DNA of 64,000 bases, from positions 186,001 through 250,000 of the forward strand of contig VBFH01000023.1 of assembly GCA_005883575.1 (NCBI GenBank). Reading direction: 5' to 3'. Shown piece after piece: positions 1-7,685 of the stretch. A model generated the notes under the pieces. That model was not told where the DNA came from. It worked only from the letters and a program-made list of their open reading frames with translations, and made no database searches. Position numbers and translations under genes: made by a program. Position 1 is the first letter of the stretch; every line of letters starts with the position of its first letter. The stretch is from Chloroflexota bacterium (GTDB taxonomy: Bacteria > Chloroflexota > Dormibacteria > Dormibacterales > Dormibacteraceae).

Positions 1-552
1 CTCGACCGGATCTTCGCCGAGACCCGCGACCGCGGCAACGAAGGGCTGATGGTGAAGGATCCGCTCAGCCCTTACACGCCGGGACGTCGCGGGCTCGCGT
101 GGCTCAAGTTGAAGCGCGCGCTGGCCACCCTCGACGTCGTGGTGACGGCGGTCGAATGGGGTCACGGGAAACGAAGAGGCGTGCTGTCCGACTACACGTT
201 TGCCGTCAAGGACACCAGCACTGGTCGGCTGGTTAACGTCGGCAAGGCATACACCGGCCTGACCGACGCCGAGATTGCGACGTTCACGCAGCGATTTCTA
301 CAGATGACGATCGAGGACCTGGGGCATACGCGCATGGTGCGGCCCGAGGTCGTGCTCGAGGTTGCCTTCGACTCGATCCAGCACTCGGGGCGGCACCTGA
401 GCGGGTACGCGCTACGGTTCCCACGCATCGTCCGGATCCGCGATGACAAGCCGGTGGGGGAGATCGACACCCTCGAGCGGGTCGCCGAGCTGTACGACCG
501 GTACTTCGGCGAGAAGTCGGAGATCCCGCTGTCGGAGGTTGCCGAGACTTGA
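1..552 (+). CDS. ATP-dependent DNA ligase, C-terminal part (cut by window edge)
   Basis: The gene is open from base 1 and ends with TGA at 550-552, so the N-terminus with the nucleotidyl-lysine is outside the window. Visible near the start are ligase motif IV (EGLMVKD) and motif V (WLKLKR), followed by an OB-fold-like tail that includes the segment VEWGHGKRRG and ends with a conserved RFPR element. These mark an ATP-dependent DNA ligase of the archaeal/LigB type, which seals nicks in duplex DNA using ATP. Only the last 183 or so residues can be read, so domain completeness cannot be judged. It is followed by two hairpins and a gene on the same strand. Confidence 0.9.
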   Translation, partial: LDRIFAETRDRGNEGLMVKDPLSPYTPGRRGLAWLKLKRALATLDVVVTAVEWGHGKRRGVLSDYTFAVKDTSTGRLVNVGKAYTGLTDAEIATFTQRFLQMTIEDLGHTRMVRPEVVLEVAFDSIQHSGRHLSGYALRFPRIVRIRDDKPVGEIDTLERVAELYDRYFGEKSEIPLSEVAET

Positions 553-563
553 TTCCCCCCACA

Positions 564-602
564 CGGCCGCTGTGCGGCCGACCTCCCCACACGGTGGGGA
601 GG
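564..602 (+). repeat. Two adjacent perfect hairpins between the ligase and the next gene
   Basis: Bases 564-570 (CGGCCGC) pair perfectly with 574-580 across a TGT loop. Bases 582-590 (CCTCCCCAC) pair perfectly with 594-602 across an ACG loop. The second stem runs into the likely GTG start at 602, so it could mask translation initiation or be a remnant of a palindromic repeat element. There is no T-run after either stem, so it is not a classical terminator. Confidence 0.7.
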
Positions 603-1339
603 TGAGGCTCACGTTCATGGGGACCGCCGGCGCGCGGTTCATGGTCGCAAGGCAGGTTGCCGCGTCGGCCGGCCTCTTCATCGAAGAGGGCGACACGTGC
701 ATTAGCCTCGACCCAGGTCCGGGCGCGGTCGTCGCCTACGCTCAGCGCAAGGTCGACCTCACGACGCTGGACGCGATCGTAATCAGTCATCGCCACCTCG
801 ATCACGCGGGAGACGTGAACGTCATGGTCGAGGCGATGACCGACGGCGGATTTGCACACCGCGGAATTCTGTTCTGTCCATCAGACGCTCTGGACGACGA
901 CCCCGTCGTCCTCAAGTACCTGCGCCGCTTTCCGCGCGAGATCATCCGCCTCGCGGCGGAAACCACGTACTCGGTCAACGGCGTGACGTTCACGACGAGC
1001 TGCCGGCACGTGCACCAGGTGGAGACGTATGGCTTTCGCTTTGGCGAACGTCTTGGCTGGATCACCGACTCCGCCTACTACGAGGGCATCGCCGAGCAGC
1101 ACAAGGCCGAGGTGATGCTCATCCACACCATCCTTCTGCACTGCCGGCCCGACCTGCCCCACCTTTGCATCGACGACGCCGAGCGCATCATCCGCGAGGC
1201 CCAGCCCCGGCTTGCGATCCTCACGCACTACGGAATGACGGTCTGGCGCGCGAATCCGCAGGCTATAGCGGCCGATCTGACCCAGCGCATCGGCACAGAG
1301 GTGCGCGCCGCCTACGACGGCATGTCGATCGACGTATGA
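602..1339 (+). CDS. Metallo-beta-lactamase-fold hydrolase
   Basis: A 245-residue protein starting at GTG 602 (VRLTFMGTAG), which matches the usual first strand of the metallo-beta-lactamase fold; longer readings upstream are low-complexity and would run through the hairpins. The metal motif HRHLDH is near residues 64-69, followed later by further His residues (near CRHVHQ) and a C-terminal THYG segment. The family hydrolyses esters, thioesters or phosphodiesters with one or two metal ions. RNase Z-like or general hydrolase roles are both possible; I cannot name the substrate. It lies 49 nt after the ligase and 13 nt before the GT87 gene, so the three may be co-transcribed. Confidence 0.8.
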   Translation: MRLTFMGTAGARFMVARQVAASAGLFIEEGDTCISLDPGPGAVVAYAQRKVDLTTLDAIVISHRHLDHAGDVNVMVEAMTDGGFAHRGILFCPSDALDDDPVVLKYLRRFPREIIRLAAETTYSVNGVTFTTSCRHVHQVETYGFRFGERLGWITDSAYYEGIAEQHKAEVMLIHTILLHCRPDLPHLCIDDAERIIREAQPRLAILTHYGMTVWRANPQAIAADLTQRIGTEVRAAYDGMSIDV

Positions 1340-1352
1340 CCCGTGTAACTAT

Positions 1353-2474
1353 TTGAACGAGCGCTGGCGATGGCGCGGTTCGGTCGCGCTGCTGGCGGTC
1401 GCCCTGGCGTTCTTCATCTACCCGCTGCTGCCCAACGACGACGTCATCAACTCTGACTGGCCGGCCTTCGCAACCGGCGCGCGCCTCATCGTCTCCGATC
1501 CCGGTCACCTGTACGACATCGACACCCAACAGCGCGTAGAGCGCGATGTGACGGGCGGTCGCGTGCTGGTGACCCTCGGGATCCACGGCATCCTGCCGTT
1601 TCTCGCGCCGGCCTGGGTCGCCCTGGTTGCGGTTCCGTTCGAGGCGTTGGGGACAAACGTCGGCGGCCGCGCGTGGATTCTCTTCGGCCTGGTTTGCCTC
1701 CTGGCGGGGCTTTACCTGGCGATCCGGCCGCGCCCGCCACGGTCCATCCTTCCCGCATTTGCCACGGTGCCGACTGCTCTCATGCTGGTCAACGCACAGC
1801 TGGACGGCATCGTCGTTCTGGGCATTGGCGCTGCAGTCTCCTTCTGGGAGCAGCGGCCGTACTGGGCCGGCTTGGCGCTCGGGCTCAGCCTGGTCAAACC
1901 GCAGCTCGTGCTTCCAATGGGTATGGCGCTGATCCTTGCCCGGAAGTGGAGGGTGCTTGGAGGATGGGCGGTGGCCGGCCTGGTGCTCCTGGTGTCGACC
2001 ATCGTCTTGAGCCCGCGGTGGGTCTTCGACTGGCTCGCCCAGACCCGATCGACAGTGCAGACCGGAAGTCGAGAGGTCGATCTTCCGCACGTCGCGGTTT
2101 TTCTGCCGGAATCGTTTCAGGCCGCGGCGCTCGGCACCCTGACAGTCATCGCGGTGGCCGGAGTGCTGCTCCTCGCGTGGCGAACCCGGGATCGGATTCG
2201 ATCCGCCGCGGCGATCGTGATCGCGGGCGGGGTGCTGGCGGCCCCGCACGCACTTCCGACCGATCTGGTCGTTGTCGCCCTGGCCATCGCAATCTGGGGC
2301 GAGGCCCGCTGGTTCGACTGGCTGGCGCTTTCGGCGGGGGCTCTCGTCTGCGCTCTGACGCCCGCCCCAATCCCGCTGGTCTTCGGACTGCTGCTGATCG
2401 CTTGGGTGTGCTCGAGGGCCACGGGGATCCTTACGTCGAGGCTGCCAGAACGGGCACCCGCGTCTGCGCGATGA
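1353..2474 (+). CDS. GT87/DUF2029-type integral membrane glycosyltransferase
   Basis: A 373-residue polytopic membrane protein with an N-terminal transmembrane helix, then a periplasmic-like segment ([15 protein letters not shown]) and about eight hydrophobic helices. This layout is that of the DUF2029/GT87 family, which includes polyprenyl-phosphate-mannose-dependent mannosyltransferases of actinobacterial lipoglycan synthesis. The donor and acceptor here are not known. The only in-frame start near the first helix is TTG 1353, 13 nt behind the preceding stop. Its last 44 nt overlap the 3' end of clpP on the other strand. A second, divergent family member lies at 13877-15094. Confidence 0.75.
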   Translation: MNERWRWRGSVALLAVALAFFIYPLLPNDDVINSDWPAFATGARLIVSDPGHLYDIDTQQRVERDVTGGRVLVTLGIHGILPFLAPAWVALVAVPFEALGTNVGGRAWILFGLVCLLAGLYLAIRPRPPRSILPAFATVPTALMLVNAQLDGIVVLGIGAAVSFWEQRPYWAGLALGLSLVKPQLVLPMGMALILARKWRVLGGWAVAGLVLLVSTIVLSPRWVFDWLAQTRSTVQTGSREVDLPHVAVFLPESFQAAALGTLTVIAVAGVLLLAWRTRDRIRSAAAIVIAGGVLAAPHALPTDLVVVALAIAIWGEARWFDWLALSAGALVCALTPAPIPLVFGLLLIAWVCSRATGILTSRLPERAPASAR

Positions 2475-3051
2475 TGCCGTCGATCAGCCCGTACTCGACC
2501 GCTTCGCGCGGCGAGAGGAAGAAGTCGCGGTCGGTGTCGCGCTCGACGCGGTCGAGCGGCTGGCCGGTGTGCTTGGCGATGAGCTCGTTCAGAACCGTGC
2601 GGATCCGGATGATCTCCTTGGCGTGGATATCCAGATCGCTGGCCTGACCCTGCAGTCCCTTACCGCCGATGAGGGGCTGGTGCATGTGGATGACCGCGCT
2701 CGGCAAGGAGAATCTCTTGCCCTTGGCCCCGGCCATCAACACGACTGTGCCAAAGCTCGCCGCGCGCCCGATGCAGACGGTCGAGATCGGCGCCTGGACA
2801 TACTGCATGGTGTCGTAGATCGCGAGCCCGGCCGTGACCGCGCCACCGGGGGAGTTGACGTAGACCTGAATCTCCTTTTCCGGGTCGTCGGCGGCCAGGT
2901 ACATGAGCTGCGCGACGACCAGGTTGGCGACCACGTCGTCGATCGGGCGACCGATGATGATGATGCGGTCCTTAAGCAGGCGCGAGTAGATGTCGAAGGT
3001 CCGCTCACGGTTGCCGCCTTCGTTTTCGACGACGGTTGGGACGTACGCCAA
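2431..3051 (-). CDS. clpP: ATP-dependent Clp protease proteolytic subunit
   Basis: A 206-residue ClpP, the serine peptidase that forms a tetradecameric chamber and degrades unfolded proteins with ClpX or ClpC. The catalytic triad can be read: Ser99 in GRAASFG, His124 in HMHQP, and Asp172 in ERDTDRD. The oxyanion region (VNSPGG, residues 65-70) is intact. The usual GMAASMG is GRAASFG here. The start is TTG 3051 (MAYVPTVVE), which matches the normal N-terminus of actinobacterial and chloroflexal ClpP. No clpX or second clpP is next to it. Its 3' end overlaps the GT87 gene by 44 nt, tail to tail. Confidence 0.96.
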   Translation of the reverse strand: MAYVPTVVENEGGNRERTFDIYSRLLKDRIIIIGRPIDDVVANLVVAQLMYLAADDPEKEIQVYVNSPGGAVTAGLAIYDTMQYVQAPISTVCIGRAASFGTVVLMAGAKGKRFSLPSAVIHMHQPLIGGKGLQGQASDLDIHAKEIIRIRTVLNELIAKHTGQPLDRVERDTDRDFFLSPREAVEYGLIDGIIAQTRVPVLAAST

Positions 3052-3077
3052 TATGGATCGCAGCTTACGAGAAACCC

Positions 3078-3203
3078 TCGCGGGGGAGGCAGGCCTCCCC
3101 CCGCGGGCCCCCTCCGTTGCATGCCACGTTTGTGTGGCGTCTGGCAGTTACGCTCGGGGGAGACGGCCGGAATAAATCCGGCCTACATCCGCACCTCGTC
3201 TTA
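3078..3203 (+). repeat. Dispersed hairpin-flanked repeat, copy 1
   Basis: About 126 bp. It starts with a GC-rich inverted repeat (GCGGGGGAGGC and its complement, one extra C on the right arm) and ends with GGCCGGA-N5-TCCGGCC followed by a conserved tail close to CCGCACCTCGTCTTA. It sits between the divergent clpP and the gene at 3211. Related copies are at 17913, 40432 and 40561, and a fragment is at 50190. Confidence 0.85.
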
Positions 3204-3210
3204 CTCAGAA

Positions 3211-3657
3211 ATGTTGCTTGCCCCATCTGACTTCTTCGCCGGTCTGCGCAAGGGATTGAAGGCGAAGCTGCCGGCCGCCCTGCGCGGCTTCCGGACGACC
3301 CGCGGCCGCGGCCGTCTCATCAAGGTCTACTTCGAACAGCCGGCGTTCCACTACGAGGCGTGGCATCACACCGGTGCGGGTAGGCTGGAGGTCGGGTTGC
3401 ACTTCGAAGCGTCCGCGGCCGAAAACCAGGCGGCCTTTGACTTCTTTCGCGCGCGAATGGTCGAGGTCAAGGCTCGACTGCCGCGGGCGGAGCTCGAGCC
3501 GTGGGACCGCGGCTGGTCGCGGCTTTACGAAACCGCACAGGCGGCTCGCCTCGACGAGGACGTGCTCGCTCGTGCGGTCGAATGCATGGCCACGTACGTG
3601 GTGACCCTTCAGCCTTTGCTCGAGGAGTTCATGAGGAGGCGCGATGAGAACAGTTGA
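3211..3657 (+). CDS. Conserved hypothetical protein, 148 aa
   Basis: I do not recognise the family. The reading begins at ATG 3211, directly after repeat copy 1; in-frame sequence upstream is the repeat itself and is unlikely to be coding. The protein has a basic N-terminus with an RGRGRL segment, a central aromatic stretch (FEQPAFHYEAW), and a helical C-terminus ending in charged residues. There is no signal peptide or membrane helix. It overlaps the methyltransferase start by 14 nt, so the two are very likely translated from one mRNA, which suggests a linked role. Confidence 0.65.
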   Translation: MLLAPSDFFAGLRKGLKAKLPAALRGFRTTRGRGRLIKVYFEQPAFHYEAWHHTGAGRLEVGLHFEASAAENQAAFDFFRARMVEVKARLPRAELEPWDRGWSRLYETAQAARLDEDVLARAVECMATYVVTLQPLLEEFMRRRDENS

Positions 3658-4288
3658 AGTGACCGACAAGCTGCAGGAGTACCTGGACGCACTCGTGCCC
3701 AAGCGCGACCCGGTGCTTGCCCGGATGGAGGAGGAGGCGCATCACGAGAACATTCCGATCGTCGATCCACACGAAGGGCAGCTCCTCTATCTGCTGGTCA
3801 AGATCGCGGGGGCGAAGCGGATCCTGGAGCTCGGGACGGCCACCGGCTACAGCGGACTCTGGCTGCTGCGCGGAACGGAGGGCGGCACTCTGACCACGTA
3901 CGAGACGGACCACGATCGCGCCGCGCGGGCGCGGGCGAATTTCGCCGAGGCGGGATTCGGCAAGCAGGCGCTGGTGCTGGAAGAAAACGCAAAGGACGGA
4001 TTGGAGAAGCTCCAGGCGCGCTTCGACGCGTGCTTCATCGACCTGCTCAACTCGTTCAGGTCCGAGGAGATCACACGGCGTGTAGTCGAGCTGTGCCTGG
4101 AGAGGTTGGATCCGGGCGCGCTCCTGATGGCCGATAACGCCTTGCGCCAAGGCGAGGTCGTGCACCCGGACAACCAGCAGGCGAAGAACGTCGCGTTCTA
4201 CAACAGCCTGGTGGCGACGCACCCACGCCTGGAGAGCGTGGTGATTCCGATCCGTGACGGCGTGTCGGTCGCCCGGGTCAGGAACTAG
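3644..4288 (+). CDS. SAM-dependent O-methyltransferase (family 3, COMT-like)
   Basis: A 214-residue class I methyltransferase. The SAM-binding motif I is ILELGTATGYSGLWL near residues 60-74, followed by an acidic residue at the end of strand 2 (TYETDHD) and a metal-site-like segment (CFIDLLNS) near residue 130. This matches bacterial caffeoyl-CoA/catechol-type O-methyltransferases, which methylate hydroxyl groups of small aromatic or lipid substrates, usually with a divalent metal. The acceptor cannot be inferred. The ATG at 3644 lies inside the end of the preceding gene, so translation is probably coupled. Confidence 0.88.
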   Translation: MRTVEVTDKLQEYLDALVPKRDPVLARMEEEAHHENIPIVDPHEGQLLYLLVKIAGAKRILELGTATGYSGLWLLRGTEGGTLTTYETDHDRAARARANFAEAGFGKQALVLEENAKDGLEKLQARFDACFIDLLNSFRSEEITRRVVELCLERLDPGALLMADNALRQGEVVHPDNQQAKNVAFYNSLVATHPRLESVVIPIRDGVSVARVRN

Positions 4289-4365
4289 CAAGCTCCAACC
4301 CCCCGCCAAACCCCTCCGAAATTGCCTACGCCGCGCGAGCCCGGCGAGGCGCAAGATTCAACCCG

Positions 4366-6648
4366 ATGTTCGGGATGGAGGAGCTGTCCAGGCGCGAGCG
4401 CGAAGTAGCGAAGCTGGTCGCGGAAGGCCTGACCAACCGCCAGATCTCGCAGCGGCTTTTCATCGCCGAGCGGACCGCCGAAGGGCACGTCGAGCAGATC
4501 CGTAACAAGCTCGGATTCAGCTCGCGGTCGCAGATCGCGGCCTGGTATGCAACAAGCGCTGGCGGAGCAGCAGCCGCGCCCGCCGTGGACACCGCACATC
4601 TCAACAACCTGCCAATGCCGCTCAGCTCCATCGTGGGGCGCTCGAGGGAGATGCAGACCACCGCGGCCCTCCTGAAGGCGGCGTCCCTTGTCACCATCAC
4701 CGGACCGGGCGGAATCGGCAAGACCCGGCTTGCGCTCGAGGTCGCTCGCAGCATCGAAAGTCGATTTCGCGACGGCGTATGGGTCGTGGAGCTCGAGGCC
4801 GTGTCCGACTCTGAATCGGTGGCCTCGGCGATTGGCCGCACGCTAGAGCTGACTCAGTCGGGCACCGATCCAGCCCGCGACCAGATCACCCGCTTCCTTG
4901 CCAGCCGCGAAGCGCTCATCGTCCTGGACAACTGCGAGCACGTCGTGCAGGCGGCCGCCGATCTGGTGCGATTCGTGCTTTTGAAAGCACCTGGCCTGAA
5001 GGTGCTCGCCACCAGTCGCGAGTCGCTTGGGGTGCCTGGCGAACACGTCGTCGTGCTCGAGCCGTTGAGCGTTGGTGACGGTGCGAGCCGCAGCGAGGCT
5101 GTCGAGCTGCTGGCGCGGCGCTGCATGGAGCACGGCGCGGTCGAGCTTACGAAGGAGGAGGTTCCCACCGCCGCGGCAATCTGCGCTCGTCTGGATGGAA
5201 TTCCGCTCGCAATTGAGCTGGCGGCTGCCCAGACGGCGGTCCTCTCGCTGAATGAGATTGCGCTCAAGCTGGACGATCGTTTCACCCTCCTGGCAAGTCA
5301 CATCCGGACAGTCCTGCCCAGGCAGCAAACGCTCAGGGCGACCGTGGACTGGAGCTACCGGTTGCTCACTCCAACCGAGCAGCTGGCCTTTCGACGCTTT
5401 GCCGTCTTCTCGGGCGGGTTCGATCTCGAGGCCGGGGCAGCGTTGATGGCCGCCAACGACGCCGGCGAGCCGGTAGTGGTGACGATCGCGTCGCTGATCC
5501 GCAAGTCAGTGCTGACCTCACGCCAGCAGCCCTCGGGACGCCGATTTGTGATGCTCGACACCCTGCGCCAGTTCGGACTCGAGCGTCTCGATGAGGAAGG
5601 TGAGAACAGCCTCGCGAGAAGCCTGCACGCGGAGCACTATCGGCAGCTCGCGAAAGCCGCGTTCGCCGGGCTCCGTTCGGACGGCAGTGACGGGTGGGTG
5701 CGACAGCTCGACGCCGAGCGCGACAATCTTTCGGCCGCGCTGCAGTGGATAAGCTCGAAACCTGGTCCGGAGTTTGCCGAGATGGTTGCGGCGCTGGGCC
5801 GCTACTGGATTCGAGGCCGCATTCGCGATGGCTATCCGTGGACGCAACGAGCTGTCGCTTCAGCAGATCCAGATTGGCCTGCGCGCCTCGACCTGCTCCA
5901 TTCGTGGGCTTGGCTGACCTGGCAGTCGGGCAAGAAAGCGCCCGCCTTTGAAACGGTCGACCAGATGCTCGAACAAGCGACGAGCTCTCACGACGACGCC
6001 CACATCGGTTGGGCGCTGCAAATGAGATCGACGTTCCGCAGCGACCTGGGCATGCCCGTCAGCACCGACGATTGGAACCGCGCGGAGGACCACATGCGAA
6101 GGTCCGGTGACAACTGGGCGCTGGCGCTGCTCCTGAACAATCGCGGTTTCATCCGCGCGCTTCAGGGTGAGAAAGAGGCCGGTCTGCGCCAGATTCTCGA
6201 AGGCCTGGAGCTGGCACGCCGTGTCGGTGACTCATGGTTGGTCGGTTTGATCATCGATTCGGCCGCATGGACTTACGCGGAGCTGGGAAACCTTGATGAG
6301 GCGACGCGGCAGTGGTCTGAAGGCGTAACGACAGCCCTCGCGGCGCCCAATCGGTGGGCCCTCCCCAACTACCTGGAGGGTTTTGCCCACGTCGCGCGGC
6401 TCGCAGGCGATCCTGGGCGCGCCTGCACGTTGCTCGGCGCCGCGGCCGGGATCCGTGATGCCATGGGCATGGCCACTCCGACAATATGGAAGGAGTACCT
6501 CCGCGGTGAGATCGATGAGGCGCGGAGACAGTTTGGAGAGCAGGCCGAGGCCTTTTGGAACGCGGGCCGGCAGATGACGGCCGAGGAAGCCGTCAGATTT
6601 GCCGTCTCCAGAGGCGAGAAGGACGCGACGGTTGGCGCGCCTTCCTAG
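4366..6648 (+). CDS. LuxR-type HTH regulator with NB-ARC ATPase and TPR-like tail
   Basis: A 760-residue signal-transduction ATPase. Residues 5-65 form a LuxR/GerE helix-turn-helix (LSRREREVAKLVAEGLTN, then the recognition helix RTAEGHVEQI). An NB-ARC/STAND ATPase follows: Walker A GPGGIGKT at 113-120 and Walker B ALIVLDNCEHV at about 183-193. The C-terminal half is helical and TPR-like. In large LuxR (LAL) regulators the HTH is normally C-terminal; here it is N-terminal. Such proteins switch oligomeric state on nucleotide and ligand binding and activate transcription. The ligand is unknown. The stop interlocks with that of moaE in CTAG (6645-6648). Confidence 0.88.
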   Translation: MFGMEELSRREREVAKLVAEGLTNRQISQRLFIAERTAEGHVEQIRNKLGFSSRSQIAAWYATSAGGAAAAPAVDTAHLNNLPMPLSSIVGRSREMQTTAALLKAASLVTITGPGGIGKTRLALEVARSIESRFRDGVWVVELEAVSDSESVASAIGRTLELTQSGTDPARDQITRFLASREALIVLDNCEHVVQAAADLVRFVLLKAPGLKVLATSRESLGVPGEHVVVLEPLSVGDGASRSEAVELLARRCMEHGAVELTKEEVPTAAAICARLDGIPLAIELAAAQTAVLSLNEIALKLDDRFTLLASHIRTVLPRQQTLRATVDWSYRLLTPTEQLAFRRFAVFSGGFDLEAGAALMAANDAGEPVVVTIASLIRKSVLTSRQQPSGRRFVMLDTLRQFGLERLDEEGENSLARSLHAEHYRQLAKAAFAGLRSDGSDGWVRQLDAERDNLSAALQWISSKPGPEFAEMVAALGRYWIRGRIRDGYPWTQRAVASADPDWPARLDLLHSWAWLTWQSGKKAPAFETVDQMLEQATSSHDDAHIGWALQMRSTFRSDLGMPVSTDDWNRAEDHMRRSGDNWALALLLNNRGFIRALQGEKEAGLRQILEGLELARRVGDSWLVGLIIDSAAWTYAELGNLDEATRQWSEGVTTALAAPNRWALPNYLEGFAHVARLAGDPGRACTLLGAAAGIRDAMGMATPTIWKEYLRGEIDEARRQFGEQAEAFWNAGRQMTAEEAVRFAVSRGEKDATVGAPS

Positions 6649-7070
6649 ACCGGTTTGGCTTCCTCGCCTTCGATCCAGTAGGTGCCGTCGGCGGCGTGCT
6701 CCTTTTTCCAGATCGGCACGGACTCCTTGAGCCGGTCGATCCCCCACCTGCAGGCTTCGAAAGCCTCCGCGCGATGCGGGCACGAAACCGAGACCACGAC
6801 CGAAACTTCGCCGATCTCGAGATGACCGGTCCGGTGGGCCATCGCGACCCGAGCCTCGGGCCATCGCTGCTTGATCTCCTCGCCGATCTTGCGCATTTGC
6901 GGGACTGCCATCTCGGCGTAAGCCTCGTAGTCGAGGTGTGTTACGGCCAGTCCCCGTGAGTTGTCGCGGACGATGCCGCTGAAGGTGCAGATCGCACCGG
7001 CTCCTGGATGCAGGACCACAGCCTCGAGCTCGCGCGCATCGATGCGATCGAGCGTCACGTCATATCGCAT
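6645..7070 (-). CDS. moaE: Molybdopterin synthase catalytic subunit MoaE
   Basis: A 141-residue MoaE, which binds precursor Z (cPMP) and accepts sulfur from the MoaD thiocarboxylate to form molybdopterin. Recognisable are the GAICTFSGIVRD segment near residue 25, the HRTGHLEIGE segment near 80, and the conserved C-terminal WKKE (catalytic Lys region) followed by YWIEG. The ATG overlaps the moaD stop by one base (TAATG). No other moa gene is in the window, so the rest of the cofactor pathway must be elsewhere. Confidence 0.95.
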   Translation of the reverse strand: MRYDVTLDRIDARELEAVVLHPGAGAICTFSGIVRDNSRGLAVTHLDYEAYAEMAVPQMRKIGEEIKQRWPEARVAMAHRTGHLEIGEVSVVVSVSCPHRAEAFEACRWGIDRLKESVPIWKKEHAADGTYWIEGEEAKPV

Positions 7071-7327
7071 TAGCGACCTCCGCTGACGGGTGGGATGAAG
7101 GCCACCTCGTCACCCGCTGAAACCTCGGCGCCCCACTCCACGAATTCCTGATTGAGGGCGGCCCGAACCGACTCGACCGGCGGCAGCGCGGCATACTGGC
7201 GGCGCAGAGCCTCGTAGACATCCTCAACATTCGAGCTCGGCGGCACATGCAGCGCCCCGCTATCGGTGCCCGCCAGCTCGCGCAGCCGAGCGAAAAAACG
7301 CACCCGGACAGCGATCGCTTCCGCCAT
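7070..7327 (-). CDS. moaD: Molybdopterin synthase sulfur carrier MoaD
   Basis: An 85-residue beta-grasp (ubiquitin-like) protein with FFARLRELAG near the start and the functional Gly-Gly near the end. MoaD is adenylated and thiocarboxylated on the terminal glycine and donates sulfur to MoaE. The oddity is the last residue: the protein ends SGGR, one Arg beyond the di-glycine, whereas active MoaD normally ends in GG. The ATG at 7327 has no ribosome-binding site but follows a TAAGAT box by 6 nt. It is translationally coupled to moaE. Confidence 0.9.
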   Translation of the reverse strand: MAEAIAVRVRFFARLRELAGTDSGALHVPPSSNVEDVYEALRRQYAALPPVESVRAALNQEFVEWGAEVSAGDEVAFIPPVSGGR

Positions 7328-7333
7328 GAGGGC

Positions 7334-7339
7334 ATCTTA
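7334..7339 (-). promoter_or_regulatory. Candidate -10 box TAAGAT for moaD
   Basis: TAAGAT ends 6 nt before the moaD ATG. Its first three bases are the stop codon of the upstream SLOG gene. The spacing would give a leaderless moaDE transcript. No clear -35 was identified. Confidence 0.4.
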
Positions 7340-7681
7340 CTTAGCGACATAGACGTGTACCTCTTTGCCTGAGTCGAGCGCCCGCTCGACCGTCGTCCTC
7401 GTGCCCTTGGAGCTCCCATCCCAGAAGGCGACCAGGACATCGCAGGCATCGACCAGCCGCTGATTCCGGGCCGCGGACTTGCTCGCGTCCGCCAGCTCCT
7501 CGAACGACGCCGGCATCACCTGGACCGGGATGCCTTTCTCCCGAGCGGCCTTGGTGGCCGCGGCGTCGACTCCGCTGGCGCTGCCGGTGATGATCGATGC
7601 TCTGGGCGGCAGTGAGTTGACGTAGTCGGCAACCCGCGACGGATCGGAGAAATGCCGGCTCCCGACGATCGCCACTCGCAA
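7337..7681 (-). CDS. SLOG-fold (DUF2493-like) nucleotide-binding protein
   Basis: A 114-residue single-domain protein: MRVAIVGSRHFSDP at the start, a central ITGSASGVDAAA segment near residues 31-42, and a late segment (DVLVAFWDGSSKGT) near 82-95. This is the Rossmann-like SLOG fold related to YspA/DprA/TIR-like nucleotide sensors, which bind nucleotides or their derivatives and often act in stress or defence. No effector is fused, and the neighbours (pckA, moaD) are metabolic, so a defence role is not supported. The start is TTG 7681, 4 nt after the pckA stop. Confidence 0.8.
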   Translation of the reverse strand: MRVAIVGSRHFSDPSRVADYVNSLPPRASIITGSASGVDAAATKAAREKGIPVQVMPASFEELADASKSAARNQRLVDACDVLVAFWDGSSKGTRTTVERALDSGKEVHVYVAK

Positions 7682-7685
7682 ACGT

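Noticed and set aside
1-552. DNA ligase as part of a LigD/Ku end-joining cassette
   Set aside because: Only the ligase tail is visible, and the genes that follow are a hydrolase and a membrane glycosyltransferase; no Ku or primase is seen.
7337-7681. SLOG protein as part of a defence system
   Set aside because: No effector, nuclease or TIR partner is adjacent; neighbours are metabolic genes in a compact operon.
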